Notes: a model not told the origin generated them from the letters alone. A stretch of 41,428 nt of DNA from Verrucomicrobiota bacterium (GCA_027623315.1 JAQBYD010000036.1:1-41428), one strand, 5' to 3'; shown: positions 17,229 to 25,740, numbered from the stretch's first letter. A program made the numbers and translations.

Positions 17229-18555
17229 CGGTCGTCTCCCGGGACTCCGCAAGGCGTGCCATGCGCCTGGAGATCGTCTCCTCGTAGCCCTGGTCCGTGG
17301 GCTCGTAATAAATCGCCGAGGTGGGAACGTACTCCTGCTCGACGTAATGATCTGCGTAGTCGTGCGGATAGACATAGCCACCGTGGCCCAGCCGCTCCGC
17401 GCCCTGGTAAGCGGTGCCCCGTAGCGCCTTCGGCACGGGGAGGACCCGTCCGGCATTGATGTCGGCCATCGCCTTGTCGATGCCCTTGTAGGAGGCGTTG
17501 CTCTTGGGTGCCGTGGCGAGGTAGGTCGTGGCCTGCGCAAGGGTGATACGCGCTTCCGGCATGCCGACAAAATCGGCAGCGCTCATCGCGGCGACGGCCA
17601 CGGTCAAGCCGCGTGGATCGGCATTGCCGATATCTTCGGATGCCAGGATTACGAGGCGGCGCGCAATGAAGCGCGGATCTTCCCCGGCCGTCAGCATCTT
17701 CGCCAGCCAGTACAGGGCTGCGTCCGGATCGGAGCCGCGCACGCTCTTAATGAAGGCGGAAATCGTGTCGTAATGCCCATCCTCGTCGTGGTCATACACG
17801 ACGGCCTTCTTCTGAATCGAATCCTCCGCAACCGCCCGCGTAATGTGCCGTGTCCCGTCGTCGGCGGCGGGTGTGGTCAGCGCCGCGATCTCAAGGGCGT
17901 TCAAAGCGCGGCGCGCGTCCCCTTCGCAACCCCTTGCCAGGTGGAGCAGGGCGTCATCATCGGCCGTGACGTTCATGGGCCCAAGCCCTCGTTCGTGATC
18001 GAGAGCGCGGCGCAGCACCGCCACGATCGCCTCCTCCGAGAGCGGTTCCAATTGAACCACGAGCGACCGCGATGTGAGCGGCGAGTTGACGAAGAAAAAC
18101 GGATTGTGCGTCGTCGCGCCGATCAGAGTGACGGTCCCCTCCTCAACATGGGGCAACAAGACGTCTTGCTGGGACTTATTGAAGCGATGAATCTCGTCAA
18201 TAAACAGGATCGTTTCCGTCTGATTCATCCGGCGCCGGTCGCGGGCGCCCTCGAGGTGTGCGCGCAGGGTGGACACATTGGCGAGGACGCCGCTTGCGCG
18301 CTCGAAGAACTTATTGGTCACGCGCGCGATGACTTCTGCGAGCGTGGTCTTACCGCAGCCGGGAGGTCCGTACAGGATGGTGCTGCCGAGCCGATCGGCC
18401 TCGATCGCACGGCGCAGCAGCTTGCCGGGGCCTACGACGTGCTCCTGGCCAACGATCTCTTCGAGGGTGGCGGGGCGGACGCGAGCCGCGAGTGGCATGG
18501 ATGCCGGACTGGCCGAAACGTCGAGGTCTTCGGCAAAGAGGTCCAAGTTGTCCAT
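17221..18555 (-). CDS. rarA: Replication-associated recombination protein A (RarA/MgsA)
   Basis: A 444-residue AAA+ protein of the RarA/MgsA/WRNIP1 family, acting at stalled replication forks. Walker A GPPGCGKT is at 63-70, Walker B '[17 protein letters not shown]' follows, then sensor 1 '[10 protein letters not shown]' and the family C-terminal tetramerisation domain ('[20 protein letters not shown]', '[14 protein letters not shown]'). The ATG has AAAGGTG five nt upstream. It heads the run rarA-5FCL-rny-ymdB-xseA-xseB, in which every junction overlaps or is within 7 nt. Confidence 0.97.
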   Translation of the reverse strand: MDNLDLFAEDLDVSASPASMPLAARVRPATLEEIVGQEHVVGPGKLLRRAIEADRLGSTILYGPPGCGKTTLAEVIARVTNKFFERASGVLANVSTLRAHLEGARDRRRMNQTETILFIDEIHRFNKSQQDVLLPHVEEGTVTLIGATTHNPFFFVNSPLTSRSLVVQLEPLSEEAIVAVLRRALDHERGLGPMNVTADDDALLHLARGCEGDARRALNALEIAALTTPAADDGTRHITRAVAEDSIQKKAVVYDHDEDGHYDTISAFIKSVRGSDPDAALYWLAKMLTAGEDPRFIARRLVILASEDIGNADPRGLTVAVAAMSAADFVGMPEARITLAQATTYLATAPKSNASYKGIDKAMADINAGRVLPVPKALRGTAYQGAERLGHGGYVYPHDYADHYVEQEYVPTSAIYYEPTDQGYEETISRRMARLAESRETTDE

Positions 18556-18748
18556 CGCGCACCTTTCTCTCGCGAAAAAGGCGATACCCCGCCCTGTCGT
18601 AAAGGCACAATCTCCGTTCCTCGCGTTTGAGGTGGGTGCTCTTGCGCTCGGTTTCCACGTCCCTTAACCATGAGGGCGTGTGGTCCCCAACCGCTTCGAA
18701 CTCCCAATACAGAGACAATTAATGGGACAGAGACAGTATGCCTAATTC

Positions 18749-19050
18749 ACGAACAAGGCAGGGCAAACCTCAGAACAATATTGACCTGTAGATAAATGGG
18801 CGAAGTTGTCTGTGATGAACACATTGCGCCGGTACCGCTGAACTCGTACGCATCTTGCCATACCCGGCGCTCAGGATTGATTTTACCGTGAACTGTGGTG
18901 TAGGCGCCGACGGCGACCGCAATGGCCTTCCGTGAGGCGCATCTATAAGTATCAATGTCCGAACGCCCACCACGCGATCGAACAGTTCAATAGACAACTC
19001 AACCAGTACTCTATAACAGATCAAAGCGAGCATGTTCTGCCTTGCTTCGT
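18749..19050. repeat. MITE-like element or decayed insertion with short inverted ends
   Basis: The 511-nt stretch 18556-19066 between rarA and pheT has no recognisable gene. Within it, ACGAACAAGGCAG (18749-18761) is matched in inverted orientation by CTGCCTTGCTTCGT (19037-19050) with a single indel, which bounds about 300 bp. An 87-codon minus-strand frame inside (18770-19033) resembles nothing I know. A short direct repeat, ACAGAGACA, occurs twice near 18710-18735. It could be a small non-autonomous mobile element; the inverted ends are short. Confidence 0.35.
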
Positions 19051-19066
19051 TTTCAGTCGTTCCTAA

Positions 19067-21133
19067 TCAGTTTCCACGTATTTCCGCGTTCAGTGCATTC
19101 ACCACCGCATTCATAAGCGCAGCGTGAAACGCATTGACCGCTTCGTCCGTCAACGTTGTTTCCAACGATTGATAGGCGAGAGAGTAGGCGACGCTCTTCT
19201 TGCACTCTCCAACTCCCTTTCCTGTATAGATATCAAATAAGTGCACGTCTGTCAACTCCGCCGGCGCTGAATCGTGGATGACGCGAAGCACATCTTCGTG
19301 ACGAACAGACTGATCAACGATGATCGCCATATCCCGCAAGACGGACGGATAGATCGGCACTGAATTCAGCTTCGGGAGTTCGAAAACATGCGTCAGCAGA
19401 GGCTGAATCGCAATTTCGAGAATCGCGACCGGATCGGACATACGCCACGCTTCGCCGATGGCGCGAGACAAAATCCCGCATTGGCCACAGCAGGCACCCT
19501 CGATCATGACATCAACCGCGAACCCCTCTTCAAACACCGGGTGCGCCGTATCGCGAACCTGCACGTCGCGAACGTGCATCGCTCGGCACAAGCTTTCGAC
19601 CAGTCCCTTCATCCACAGGAACATTTCGTCGCTCTCGACAGGACGCGCCACATCCAGGCACCCACGGCCGATGCGCCCCATCATGCCGACCGCGAGGCGA
19701 TCCTGCTCGTTCGGCAATCCATCGGACCCCTTGTAGAAAACACGTCCGCACTCAAACAGTGCCGCCGACTCGGTCTGCCGGGCCCGATTGCGGCCCAGCG
19801 TCTCGACCATCTGGGGCGTGAGGCGGTTTCGCATGACGGCTTGGTCCTGGCTGATCGGATTTGGTAATACCACGCGCGCGTCACGATCCCCGGTGCCGAA
19901 GCGATCGAGCGCGCCTCCGGAGAGAAAGCTGTAGTTCATCACTTCGTTGAGTCCCAAGCCGACCAGTTGCGAGCGGAGTTCGGCTCGCGCCCGTGTCCCC
20001 GCGTCGTCCGCTGCCTCGATCAGCGTGGAGCGCGGAGTCGGCGCCGGAATTCGATCGAGCCCGTAGATGCGAGCGACTTCTTCGATCACGTCGGCCTCGA
20101 TCTCCAAGTCGACGCGGAAGGTGGGGACCTCAACCACCAAAGCGCCGTCGGCGCCGGCTTCCACCGGTAGCTCAAGCGACGTCAGGATCTCACGGATCTC
20201 CTCATCCCCAACCTCAACCCCCATCAGGTCGCGCACTCGATTGGGCCGACACGCGATGCGACGAGCAGCGGGCTTGGTCGGCCATTGATCGATGGCCCCG
20301 GCACCCAGGCGTGCCCCGGCATGCTCGATCATCAACGCGGCCGCGCGACGGCTGGCCCAATCGACCTGCGCGACGTCCACGCCCCGTTCAAAGCGATACG
20401 ATGACTCGGTCGACAGGCCCAGCACGCGAGCCGTACGTCGAATGCCGGAGGGATCAAAGTACGCACTTTCGAGAAGAATGTCGGTCGTGCTCGGCTGAAT
20501 CTCGCTGCTGCTTCCGCCCATGATGCCGGCCAGCGCCACCGGGTTGGATGCGTCGGCGATCACGAGAATGTCGTCGGTCAGCTTGCGGTCCACACCGTCC
20601 AACGTCTGGATCGACTCGCCGGGTTGCGCGCGGCGCACCACGATACGTCCTTCGGTCAACCGGGATTGGTCAAACGCATGCAGCGGTTGCCCACATTCAA
20701 GCAAGACGTAATTCGTGATATCGACAAGGTTGTTGATGGAGCGCACGCCGCACAATTCCAGGCGGCGCTGCATCCAATCCGGGGCAGGCGCCACGATCGC
20801 GTTCTGCAAGACCCGGGCGCTGTAGCGCGCGCAGCGTTCGGGGTCCTGGAGTTCCACACTCGTCAAGGATTCGACGGCGGGTCCCGTCTCCGCGAGACGC
20901 ACCTCGGGGATACGGAGCGGGTTCCGAACCAGGGCCGAGACTTCGCGCGCGATGCCGATGATGCTGAGACAATCCGGTCGATTGGGGGTCACCTCAATCG
21001 TCAGGACGACCTCACCATCGATTTCGTCGATGGCTTCAACTTCCGATCCGCTGAACGTCAGGCGGTCCGCCAGCGCCTCCGTCGAGCCGTCGAAATCGAC
21101 GTAGTCCTGGAGCCAGCTGAGGAGAAGTTTCAT
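19067..21133 (-). CDS. pheT: Phenylalanyl-tRNA synthetase beta subunit, lacking the EMAP/OB domain
   Basis: A 688-residue PheT; the usual bacterial length is about 790-800. The start 'MKLLLSWLQDYVDFDG' and the 'FSGSEVEAID' segment (27-36) are normal, but the next recognised piece, 'EVTPNRPDCLSIIGIAREV' (47-65), normally lies about 110 residues further on. The missing part is the tRNA-binding EMAP-II/OB insertion. The rest is complete: B3/B4 editing domain ('NLVDITNYVLLECGQPLHAFD'), B5, the catalytic-like core, and the C-terminal FDX-ACB anticodon-arm domain ('YPSVLRDMAIIVDQ'). The tRNA-Phe ligase activity with PheS should be retained. It follows pheS by 5 nt. Confidence 0.95.
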   Translation of the reverse strand: MKLLLSWLQDYVDFDGSTEALADRLTFSGSEVEAIDEIDGEVVLTIEVTPNRPDCLSIIGIAREVSALVRNPLRIPEVRLAETGPAVESLTSVELQDPERCARYSARVLQNAIVAPAPDWMQRRLELCGVRSINNLVDITNYVLLECGQPLHAFDQSRLTEGRIVVRRAQPGESIQTLDGVDRKLTDDILVIADASNPVALAGIMGGSSSEIQPSTTDILLESAYFDPSGIRRTARVLGLSTESSYRFERGVDVAQVDWASRRAAALMIEHAGARLGAGAIDQWPTKPAARRIACRPNRVRDLMGVEVGDEEIREILTSLELPVEAGADGALVVEVPTFRVDLEIEADVIEEVARIYGLDRIPAPTPRSTLIEAADDAGTRARAELRSQLVGLGLNEVMNYSFLSGGALDRFGTGDRDARVVLPNPISQDQAVMRNRLTPQMVETLGRNRARQTESAALFECGRVFYKGSDGLPNEQDRLAVGMMGRIGRGCLDVARPVESDEMFLWMKGLVESLCRAMHVRDVQVRDTAHPVFEEGFAVDVMIEGACCGQCGILSRAIGEAWRMSDPVAILEIAIQPLLTHVFELPKLNSVPIYPSVLRDMAIIVDQSVRHEDVLRVIHDSAPAELTDVHLFDIYTGKGVGECKKSVAYSLAYQSLETTLTDEAVNAFHAALMNAVVNALNAEIRGN

Positions 21134-21138
21134 AAGAA

Positions 21139-22158
21139 TCAGGAGAATTGGGAGAGGAAGCGCACATCGTTGTCGTAAAGATGCCGAATATCCTGGATGC
21201 CGTACTTGATCATGGCAATTCGCTCGACGCCCATGCCGAAAGCATAGCCGGTGAACGCTTCGGCGTCGTATCCGACGTTTTCGAATACTCGCGGGTCAAC
21301 CATCCCCGCGCCGGATATCTCGATCCAACCGCTGTTCTTGCACACGCGGCATCCCGATCCTTTGCAGATGTGGCACGAGAAATCGTATTCGACGCTCGGC
21401 TCCGTGAAGGGAAAGAAGTGCGGACGGAACCGAACCTGCACGCCGGGCCCCATGAGCCGGTGAGCGAAGTAGGTGATATCTCCTTTCAGATCCGCCAGGG
21501 ACACCTTGCGATCCACGTAGAGGCCCTCAACCTGGTGGAAATTGGCGCTGTGGGTGGCATCGGACGTATCGCGCCGATAACAGCGGCCTGGCGCGATGAT
21601 GCGGATGGGCGGCGGGGTGCTCTCCATGACGCGCACCTGGACGGTTGACGTCTGGGTGCGCAGAAGATCGCCATTGTCGAGATAGAAGGTGTCGTGCGCG
21701 TCACGCGAGGGATGATCGCCGGGCGTGTTCAGGGCGTCGAAATTGTTGTGCTCGGAATCGATGTCCGGGCCATCAGCGACGGTGAAGCCCATGCTGCGGA
21801 AAATAGCAGTGATGTCGTCAATCACGATCGAGATGGGATGCCGCGAACCGCGGGAAGGCCACTGTCCCGGGAGGCTGGTATCCATGCGCGATGGGGTCCG
21901 CACGGTGTCCCCGGATTCGGACTCGGACGCCTTCGATTCAAGCGCCGAACTGAGTTCCTGGCGGAAAAGGTTCGCCTGCTTTCCCATCTCGGACCGTTCG
22001 ACCGGATCGGCGTCCTTGAGGCTCTTCATAATGGCGGGCAAGGCCCCTTTGCGGCCGAGATAGCGGACCCGGATAGCCTCGATGTCCTGCGGCGACGTGG
22101 CGTCGCGAGCCTCGGCGAGTGCCTGGGCCTTCAATGCAATGATCTCGGCAGCGTTCAT
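21139..22158 (-). CDS. pheS: Phenylalanyl-tRNA synthetase alpha subunit
   Basis: A 339-residue PheS, the catalytic subunit of PheRS. The N-terminal coiled coil (~1-85) is followed by the class II core: motif 1 near 'HPISIVIDDITAIFRSMGF', motif 2 'IRIIAPGRCYRRDTSDATHSANFHQVEG', and motif 3 'GYAFGMGVERIAMIKYGI'. A Cys cluster 'CHICKGSGCRVCKNSGW' is present, as in many bacterial PheS. The ATG lies 73 nt after rplT. Confidence 0.97.
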   Translation of the reverse strand: MNAAEIIALKAQALAEARDATSPQDIEAIRVRYLGRKGALPAIMKSLKDADPVERSEMGKQANLFRQELSSALESKASESESGDTVRTPSRMDTSLPGQWPSRGSRHPISIVIDDITAIFRSMGFTVADGPDIDSEHNNFDALNTPGDHPSRDAHDTFYLDNGDLLRTQTSTVQVRVMESTPPPIRIIAPGRCYRRDTSDATHSANFHQVEGLYVDRKVSLADLKGDITYFAHRLMGPGVQVRFRPHFFPFTEPSVEYDFSCHICKGSGCRVCKNSGWIEISGAGMVDPRVFENVGYDAEAFTGYAFGMGVERIAMIKYGIQDIRHLYDNDVRFLSQFS

Positions 22159-22213
22159 GGGGACGCGCGATTAAAGGCCAGTGGCCTGCGCGGCGTCAAT
22201 CGGAATCGGACCC

Positions 22214-22232
22214 ACCGCGGTCGGGCCGCGGT
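22214..22232 (-). promoter_or_regulatory. GC hairpin at the rplT-pheS junction
   Basis: A perfect 7-bp stem (ACCGCGG paired with CCGCGGT, loop of five bases) begins at the last base of the rplT stop codon. There is no U-run after it, so it is not a classical terminator. It could protect the ribosomal-protein message or weaken read-through into pheST. Confidence 0.35.
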
Positions 22233-22591
22233 TACGAGCCGGCGTGCGGCCTGGCTTGCTCCACGATCACACCAAACCCGTCGGGATCGTGAATCGCGAT
22301 TTCGGACAGCATTTTGCGATTGAGGTCGATGTTCGCCTTCAGCAGGCCTTCCATGAAACGGCTGTAGGTGATCTCATGCGCGCGGCACGCCGCGGAAATT
22401 CGTGCAATCCAGAGACTGCGATAGTTACGCTTCTTCTGCTTTCGATGCGTATACGCCATGCTCATGGCACGGTCTACGGCATCGCTGGCCTGACGAAAAA
22501 GTTTACTGCGGGATCCGTAGAATCCCTTCGCCTGCCGAAGCGTGCGGCGCTTGCGGCGGTGTGATGCTGGTGCGTTGGTGGCTCTTGGCAT
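22232..22591 (-). CDS. rplT: 50S ribosomal protein L20
   Basis: A 119-residue L20, an early 50S assembly protein that binds 23S rRNA and in E. coli and Bacillus represses its own operon. The N-terminal basic tail ('MPRATNAPASHRRKRRTLRQAKGFYGSRSKLFR') and globular core ('RDRK'-type 'THRKQKKRNYRSLWIARISAACR') are full length. It follows rpmI by 9 nt. Confidence 0.97.
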   Translation of the reverse strand: MPRATNAPASHRRKRRTLRQAKGFYGSRSKLFRQASDAVDRAMSMAYTHRKQKKRNYRSLWIARISAACRAHEITYSRFMEGLLKANIDLNRKMLSEIAIHDPDGFGVIVEQARPHAGS

Positions 22592-22600
22592 GCTCGTCCC

Positions 22601-22789
22601 CTAGATCATCTTCTCAATGCGCTTCTGCTCGCATTTCGCGAGGGTATCCCCGCTGCGCAATCGACGTTTGCGTTTGGTCGATTTCGAAGCATTTAGATGC
22701 CCTGAGCCAGCCTTCGTAAACTTAAACTTCCCGGTGGCGGTTCGACGAAAGCGCTTGGCAGCGGTTTTACTGGTTTTCTGTTTTGGCAT
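22601..22789 (-). CDS. rpmI: 50S ribosomal protein L35
   Basis: A 62-residue L35, a small basic 50S protein. 'MPKQKTSKTAAKRFRRTATGKFKFTKAGSGHLN' and 'KRKRRLRSGDTLAKCEQKRIEKMI' match the family, and the length is normal. It is followed closely by rplT, as nearly always. It is preceded by a 223-nt leader rather than by the end of infC. Confidence 0.97.
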   Translation of the reverse strand: MPKQKTSKTAAKRFRRTATGKFKFTKAGSGHLNASKSTKRKRRLRSGDTLAKCEQKRIEKMI

Positions 22790-23012
22790 TGTCGCTCCCG
22801 CGAAACGCTCCGTAAATTACTCGTGGGCACGATAATGGTCTGCCCCGGATTTGGAAACAAGCCGCATAAGTTAACGAAGCCGCAGACAGGCGTCCAGCTA
22901 ATTTTGAGAAAAGTTCGCTGGGCGGCGCCTGGCTGCAGAATACGGCCGCCCGCAAAGGCGGGCTCGGCCTGAAACGCCGCCAGAACCGCCAGAGGTCGGC
23001 CGTGGAGAGTCC
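22790..23012 (-). promoter_or_regulatory. Leader region between infC and rpmI
   Basis: This 223-nt gap carries a perfect 6-bp hairpin (GCCCGC/GCGGGC, 4-nt loop, 22948-22963) soon after infC. Nearer rpmI it has a weak promoter-like pair, TTGTTT and CATTAT, 17 nt apart. GGGAG lies just before the rpmI ATG. Autoregulation by L20 or L35 through such a leader is known in other bacteria; here it is only a possibility. Confidence 0.35.
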
Positions 23013-23765
23013 TTAAGCGCTTTTCGCTGCGGCCTCAACCTCGGCTGCCGGAGCGTCCGCAACCGGTGCCGACGCCTCTTTGGGTGCAGCCTCTGGTGCC
23101 GATGCCGTTTCCGGGGCCTTCGCCGGGGCCTTCGCCGGGGCCTTCGCCGGGGTCTTCGCCGGGGCCTCGGCCGGGGGCTGCGCTGGTGCCTTCGCGAGTC
23201 CTTCTTCGGGCGCCTTTTTCGGAGCCTTCTCCTGGCGGCCCTTGACCGGTATCTTCGCGGCGCGCGGCGCGATCATCGAGACGATATGCCGTCCGACGAG
23301 CTTCGGAGACATATCGACCGAGGCGAGCTCCCCGCAATCGGAGATCACGCGTTCGATCAACTTGAATCCGAGATCACGGTGCGCATTCTCCCGCCCGCGA
23401 AACATGAGCGACACCTTCACTTTGTGTCCCTTGGTCACGAACTCGACGATGCGACTCAGCTTGGTCTGGTAGTCATGCTCCTCGACATTGGAGTGGAACT
23501 TGATCTCCTTGACCGCATGCGAGTGCTGCTGCTTGCGCGAAGACTTGGTCTTGCGGTTTAAATCATAGAGATACTTGCCATGATCCATGATCCGGCAGAC
23601 CGGCGGCCTGGCGGTGGGTGATATCTCCACGAGATCCAGTCCGGATAACCGGGCCTTCTTGAGCGCGTCGGACGTCTTCATGACTCCGAGCATCTCGCCG
23701 TCGGAACCAACACAACGCACCTCGGGTACCCGGATGCGATTATTTACTCTGGTGAAGTTACGAAT
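23013..23765 (-). CDS. infC: Translation initiation factor IF-3 with ATT start and Ala/Pro/Lys tail
   Basis: A 250-residue IF3, which keeps 30S subunits free and checks start-codon pairing. The start is ATT at 23765-23763. Reading from it gives 'IRNFTRVNNRIRVPEVRCVGSDGEMLGV', the normal IF3 N-terminus, and AAGGAG lies seven nt upstream. Starting at the first GTG (23720) would lose the conserved 'VNxRIR'. ATT starts on infC are known in E. coli, where IF3 represses its own rare-codon start. The N- and C-domains end near residue 172. A further ~75 residues of 'AKAP'-type low-complexity sequence follow, partly encoded by a 12-bp tandem repeat. It begins 15 nt after thrS. Confidence 0.95.
   Translation of the reverse strand: MRNFTRVNNRIRVPEVRCVGSDGEMLGVMKTSDALKKARLSGLDLVEISPTARPPVCRIMDHGKYLYDLNRKTKSSRKQQHSHAVKEIKFHSNVEEHDYQTKLSRIVEFVTKGHKVKVSLMFRGRENAHRDLGFKLIERVISDCGELASVDMSPKLVGRHIVSMIAPRAAKIPVKGRQEKAPKKAPEEGLAKAPAQPPAEAPAKTPAKAPAKAPAKAPETASAPEAAPKEASAPVADAPAAEVEAAAKSA
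23111..23170. repeat. 12-bp tandem repeat inside infC
   Basis: Five consecutive 12-bp units (CCGGGGCCTTCG, with changes in the last two) encode the Ala-Lys-Ala-Pro units of the IF3 tail at about residues 199-219. Each unit preserves frame, so copy-number change would only lengthen or shorten the tail. Confidence 0.9.
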
Positions 23766-23780
23766 AGCCTCTCTCCTTAT

Positions 23781-25544
23781 TTATTTTTCTTCCTGTGAGT
23801 CACCCGGCGCTTCTTGTGCTTTCAAATGCACAAGAAGATCGTCGAGTGACATCGCTCCACGGTCACCCTCTGTTCGCAACCGCACCGACACGGTGGTCGA
23901 TTCTACTTCCTTCGGGCCACAGATCAGCATGACAGGTACTTTATCCAGTTGCGCACGCCGAATCTTGGCCCCTATTTTCTCTGAATTCCGGTCGATATCC
24001 ACGCGGAAGCCCTCGTCGTCGAGCTGCTTCTGGACCGCTTCGGCGTATGCCACCTGGTGATCCGTCAACGGCAGAAGGCGCACCTGCTCGGGTGCCAGCC
24101 AGAACGGAAAGGCGCCGGCGAAATGCTCAATCAGAACCCCGAAGAAACGCTCCAGGCTGCCCAGCAGCGCGCGGTGGACCATGTAGGGCTGATGCGGCTG
24201 TCCATCCTCGGCAATGTAGGACAGGTCGAACCGCTCGGGCAGATTAAAGTCGAACTGCACGGTGCTCATCTGCCACTCGCGTCCGATGGCGTCGCGGACC
24301 TTGAGATCGATCTTGGGGCCGTAGAATGCTCCGCCGCCGGGGTCGACCTCGTAGCTGATGCCCTCGGCCTTGAGCGCGTTCTCGAGAGACGCTGTCGCCT
24401 GCGCCCATTTATCGTCCTCACCCACGGCCTTCTCCGGACGCGTGGCAAGATAGGCGGTAATATCCTCAAATTCGAAAGCGCGCCATATGCGCTGGGCGAA
24501 GCGGACCACCTCGCGAATCTCATCCTCGACCGTCTCGGGGGTACAGAAGATATGCGAGTCGTCCTGGGTGAATCCACGCACGCGGAAGAGGCCGTGTAGC
24601 ACGCCCGCTTTCTCGTAGCGGTAGACGGCGCCCAGTTCGGCGTAGCGCAGGGGAAGGTCGCGATACGAGCGCATGTGGGATTTATAGACCTGGATGTGAA
24701 AGGGGCAGTTCATCGGTTTGACGTAGTACTCGGTGTCGTCAAACTCCATCGGCGAGTACATCATCTCCTTGTACAACGCCAGGTGCCCGGACTTCTCCCA
24801 TAGCTTGGCCTGCCCGATGTGCGGCGTGTAGAGCAGGTGGTATCCTGCCTTGAAGTGTTCGCGCTTCCAGAAGTCTTCCACAATCGATCGAATACGTGCG
24901 CCGCGCGGATGCCAGTGCACGAGCCCGCCGCCCACATCTTCCTGGATGCTGAACAGGTCGAGATCCTTGCCGATTCGGCGATGGTCACGTTGCTTCGCCT
25001 CTTCGATCTGCTTGAGCTGGACCTTGAGCTGCTTGTCGTTCTGCGATGCCGTCCCGTAGATGCGCTGCAGCATGGGGTTCGTCTCCTTGCCGCGGTAGTA
25101 CGATCCGGCCACAGACAACAGCTTGAACGCTTTCACGCGCCCGGTACTCTCAACATGCGGTCCCCGGCACAGATCGGTGAAATCACCGCAGGTGTAGAAC
25201 GTGATGGCCTCGCCCTCGGGGATATCGGCAAGGCGCTCGACCTTGTAGGTCTGTCCCCGTTCGCGGAGCCACGCCTCGGCTTCCTCGCGCTGCATCTCCT
25301 TACACTCGAAAGGAACATCCTCGGTCATGATCGCGTGCATTTCTTTCTCGATGCGATCGAAGTCCTCCGGCGCCAGGCGGTCCGCGAGATCAAAATCGTA
25401 GTAGAAGCCGCTCTCGGTCGGAGGGCCAATGTCGAGGCGCACGTCCTTGAAGACACGGCACACCGCCGCGGCCATCACATGGGCGGCGCTATGGCGCAGG
25501 GCGTAAAGCTCCGACGAGGTATAGGATGAGTTCCGAGTTGCCAT
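23781..25544 (-). CDS. thrS: Threonyl-tRNA synthetase, lacking the TGS domain
   Basis: A 587-residue ThrS. The N-terminal TGS domain (about 60 residues) found in most bacterial ThrS is missing, and the protein begins almost at the editing domain ('ALRHSAAHVMAAAVCRVF', HxxxH). The rest is complete: 'CGDFTDLCRGPHVESTGRVKAFKLLS' for editing; the catalytic core with zinc ligands in 'KPMNCPFHIQVY' and 'FTQDDSHIFC'; and the anticodon-binding domain ('LLPLTDHQVAYAEAVQ', 'NSEKIGAKIRRAQLDKVPVMLICG'). The ATG at 25544 is preferred over the TTG at 25550; neither has a good Shine-Dalgarno sequence. It heads the thrS-infC-rpmI-rplT-pheS-pheT locus. Confidence 0.95.
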   Translation of the reverse strand: MATRNSSYTSSELYALRHSAAHVMAAAVCRVFKDVRLDIGPPTESGFYYDFDLADRLAPEDFDRIEKEMHAIMTEDVPFECKEMQREEAEAWLRERGQTYKVERLADIPEGEAITFYTCGDFTDLCRGPHVESTGRVKAFKLLSVAGSYYRGKETNPMLQRIYGTASQNDKQLKVQLKQIEEAKQRDHRRIGKDLDLFSIQEDVGGGLVHWHPRGARIRSIVEDFWKREHFKAGYHLLYTPHIGQAKLWEKSGHLALYKEMMYSPMEFDDTEYYVKPMNCPFHIQVYKSHMRSYRDLPLRYAELGAVYRYEKAGVLHGLFRVRGFTQDDSHIFCTPETVEDEIREVVRFAQRIWRAFEFEDITAYLATRPEKAVGEDDKWAQATASLENALKAEGISYEVDPGGGAFYGPKIDLKVRDAIGREWQMSTVQFDFNLPERFDLSYIAEDGQPHQPYMVHRALLGSLERFFGVLIEHFAGAFPFWLAPEQVRLLPLTDHQVAYAEAVQKQLDDEGFRVDIDRNSEKIGAKIRRAQLDKVPVMLICGPKEVESTTVSVRLRTEGDRGAMSLDDLLVHLKAQEAPGDSQEEK

Positions 25545-25610
25545 TAGCAACAGGAAGGAAACGAACGCTGGTCAGTGGAATTCATATACCGATGCGGCCT
25601 AGCAGGAAGT

Positions 25611-25629
25611 CGTCCGTCCCCTACGGACG
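25611..25629 (-). promoter_or_regulatory. Hairpin in the thrS leader
   Basis: A perfect 7-bp stem (CGTCCGT/ACGGACG) closes a 5-nt loop in the thrS 5' leader, about 67 nt before the start codon. In E. coli ThrRS binds leader hairpins to repress itself. This hairpin is a candidate for a similar role, but no tRNA-Thr-like anticodon loop is obvious. Confidence 0.4.
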
Positions 25630-25710
25630 CACGGCAGCATCGTCGTTCCACCTGATTCGGTTACATGGTTGCATTGTCATCGAAATATCTTTAACCAGCT
25701 TTAATCGATG

Positions 25711-25740
25711 ATTTTAGGTCAAATGTGCGTAAGAAGTCAA
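25711..25740 (-). promoter_or_regulatory. Sigma-70-type promoter for the thrS locus
   Basis: On the minus strand TTGACT (25740-25735) is followed, after 18 nt, by TAAAAT (25716-25711). Both hexamers are close to consensus. A start near 25703 gives a thrS leader of about 160 nt. The site lies directly after the stop of the SMP-30-like gene, so the translation locus can be transcribed independently of it. Confidence 0.6.

Noticed and set aside
16596..17570. 324-codon version of the 5-FCL gene
   Set aside because: The first 114 codons are Arg/Pro/Thr-rich shadow of rarA. The family N-terminus begins at the ATG at 17228.
18770..19033. 87-codon minus-strand frame between pheT and rarA
   Set aside because: No similarity, no ribosome site, and it lies within a repeat-like segment. 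Noted as sequence context only.
23111..23170. Regular repeats considered as a CRISPR array
   Set aside because: The units are contiguous 12-mers without spacers and encode the IF3 tail.
25551..25710. T-box riboswitch in the thrS leader
   Set aside because: I cannot find the conserved T-box sequence or an antiterminator/terminator pair. Only one simple hairpin is evident.
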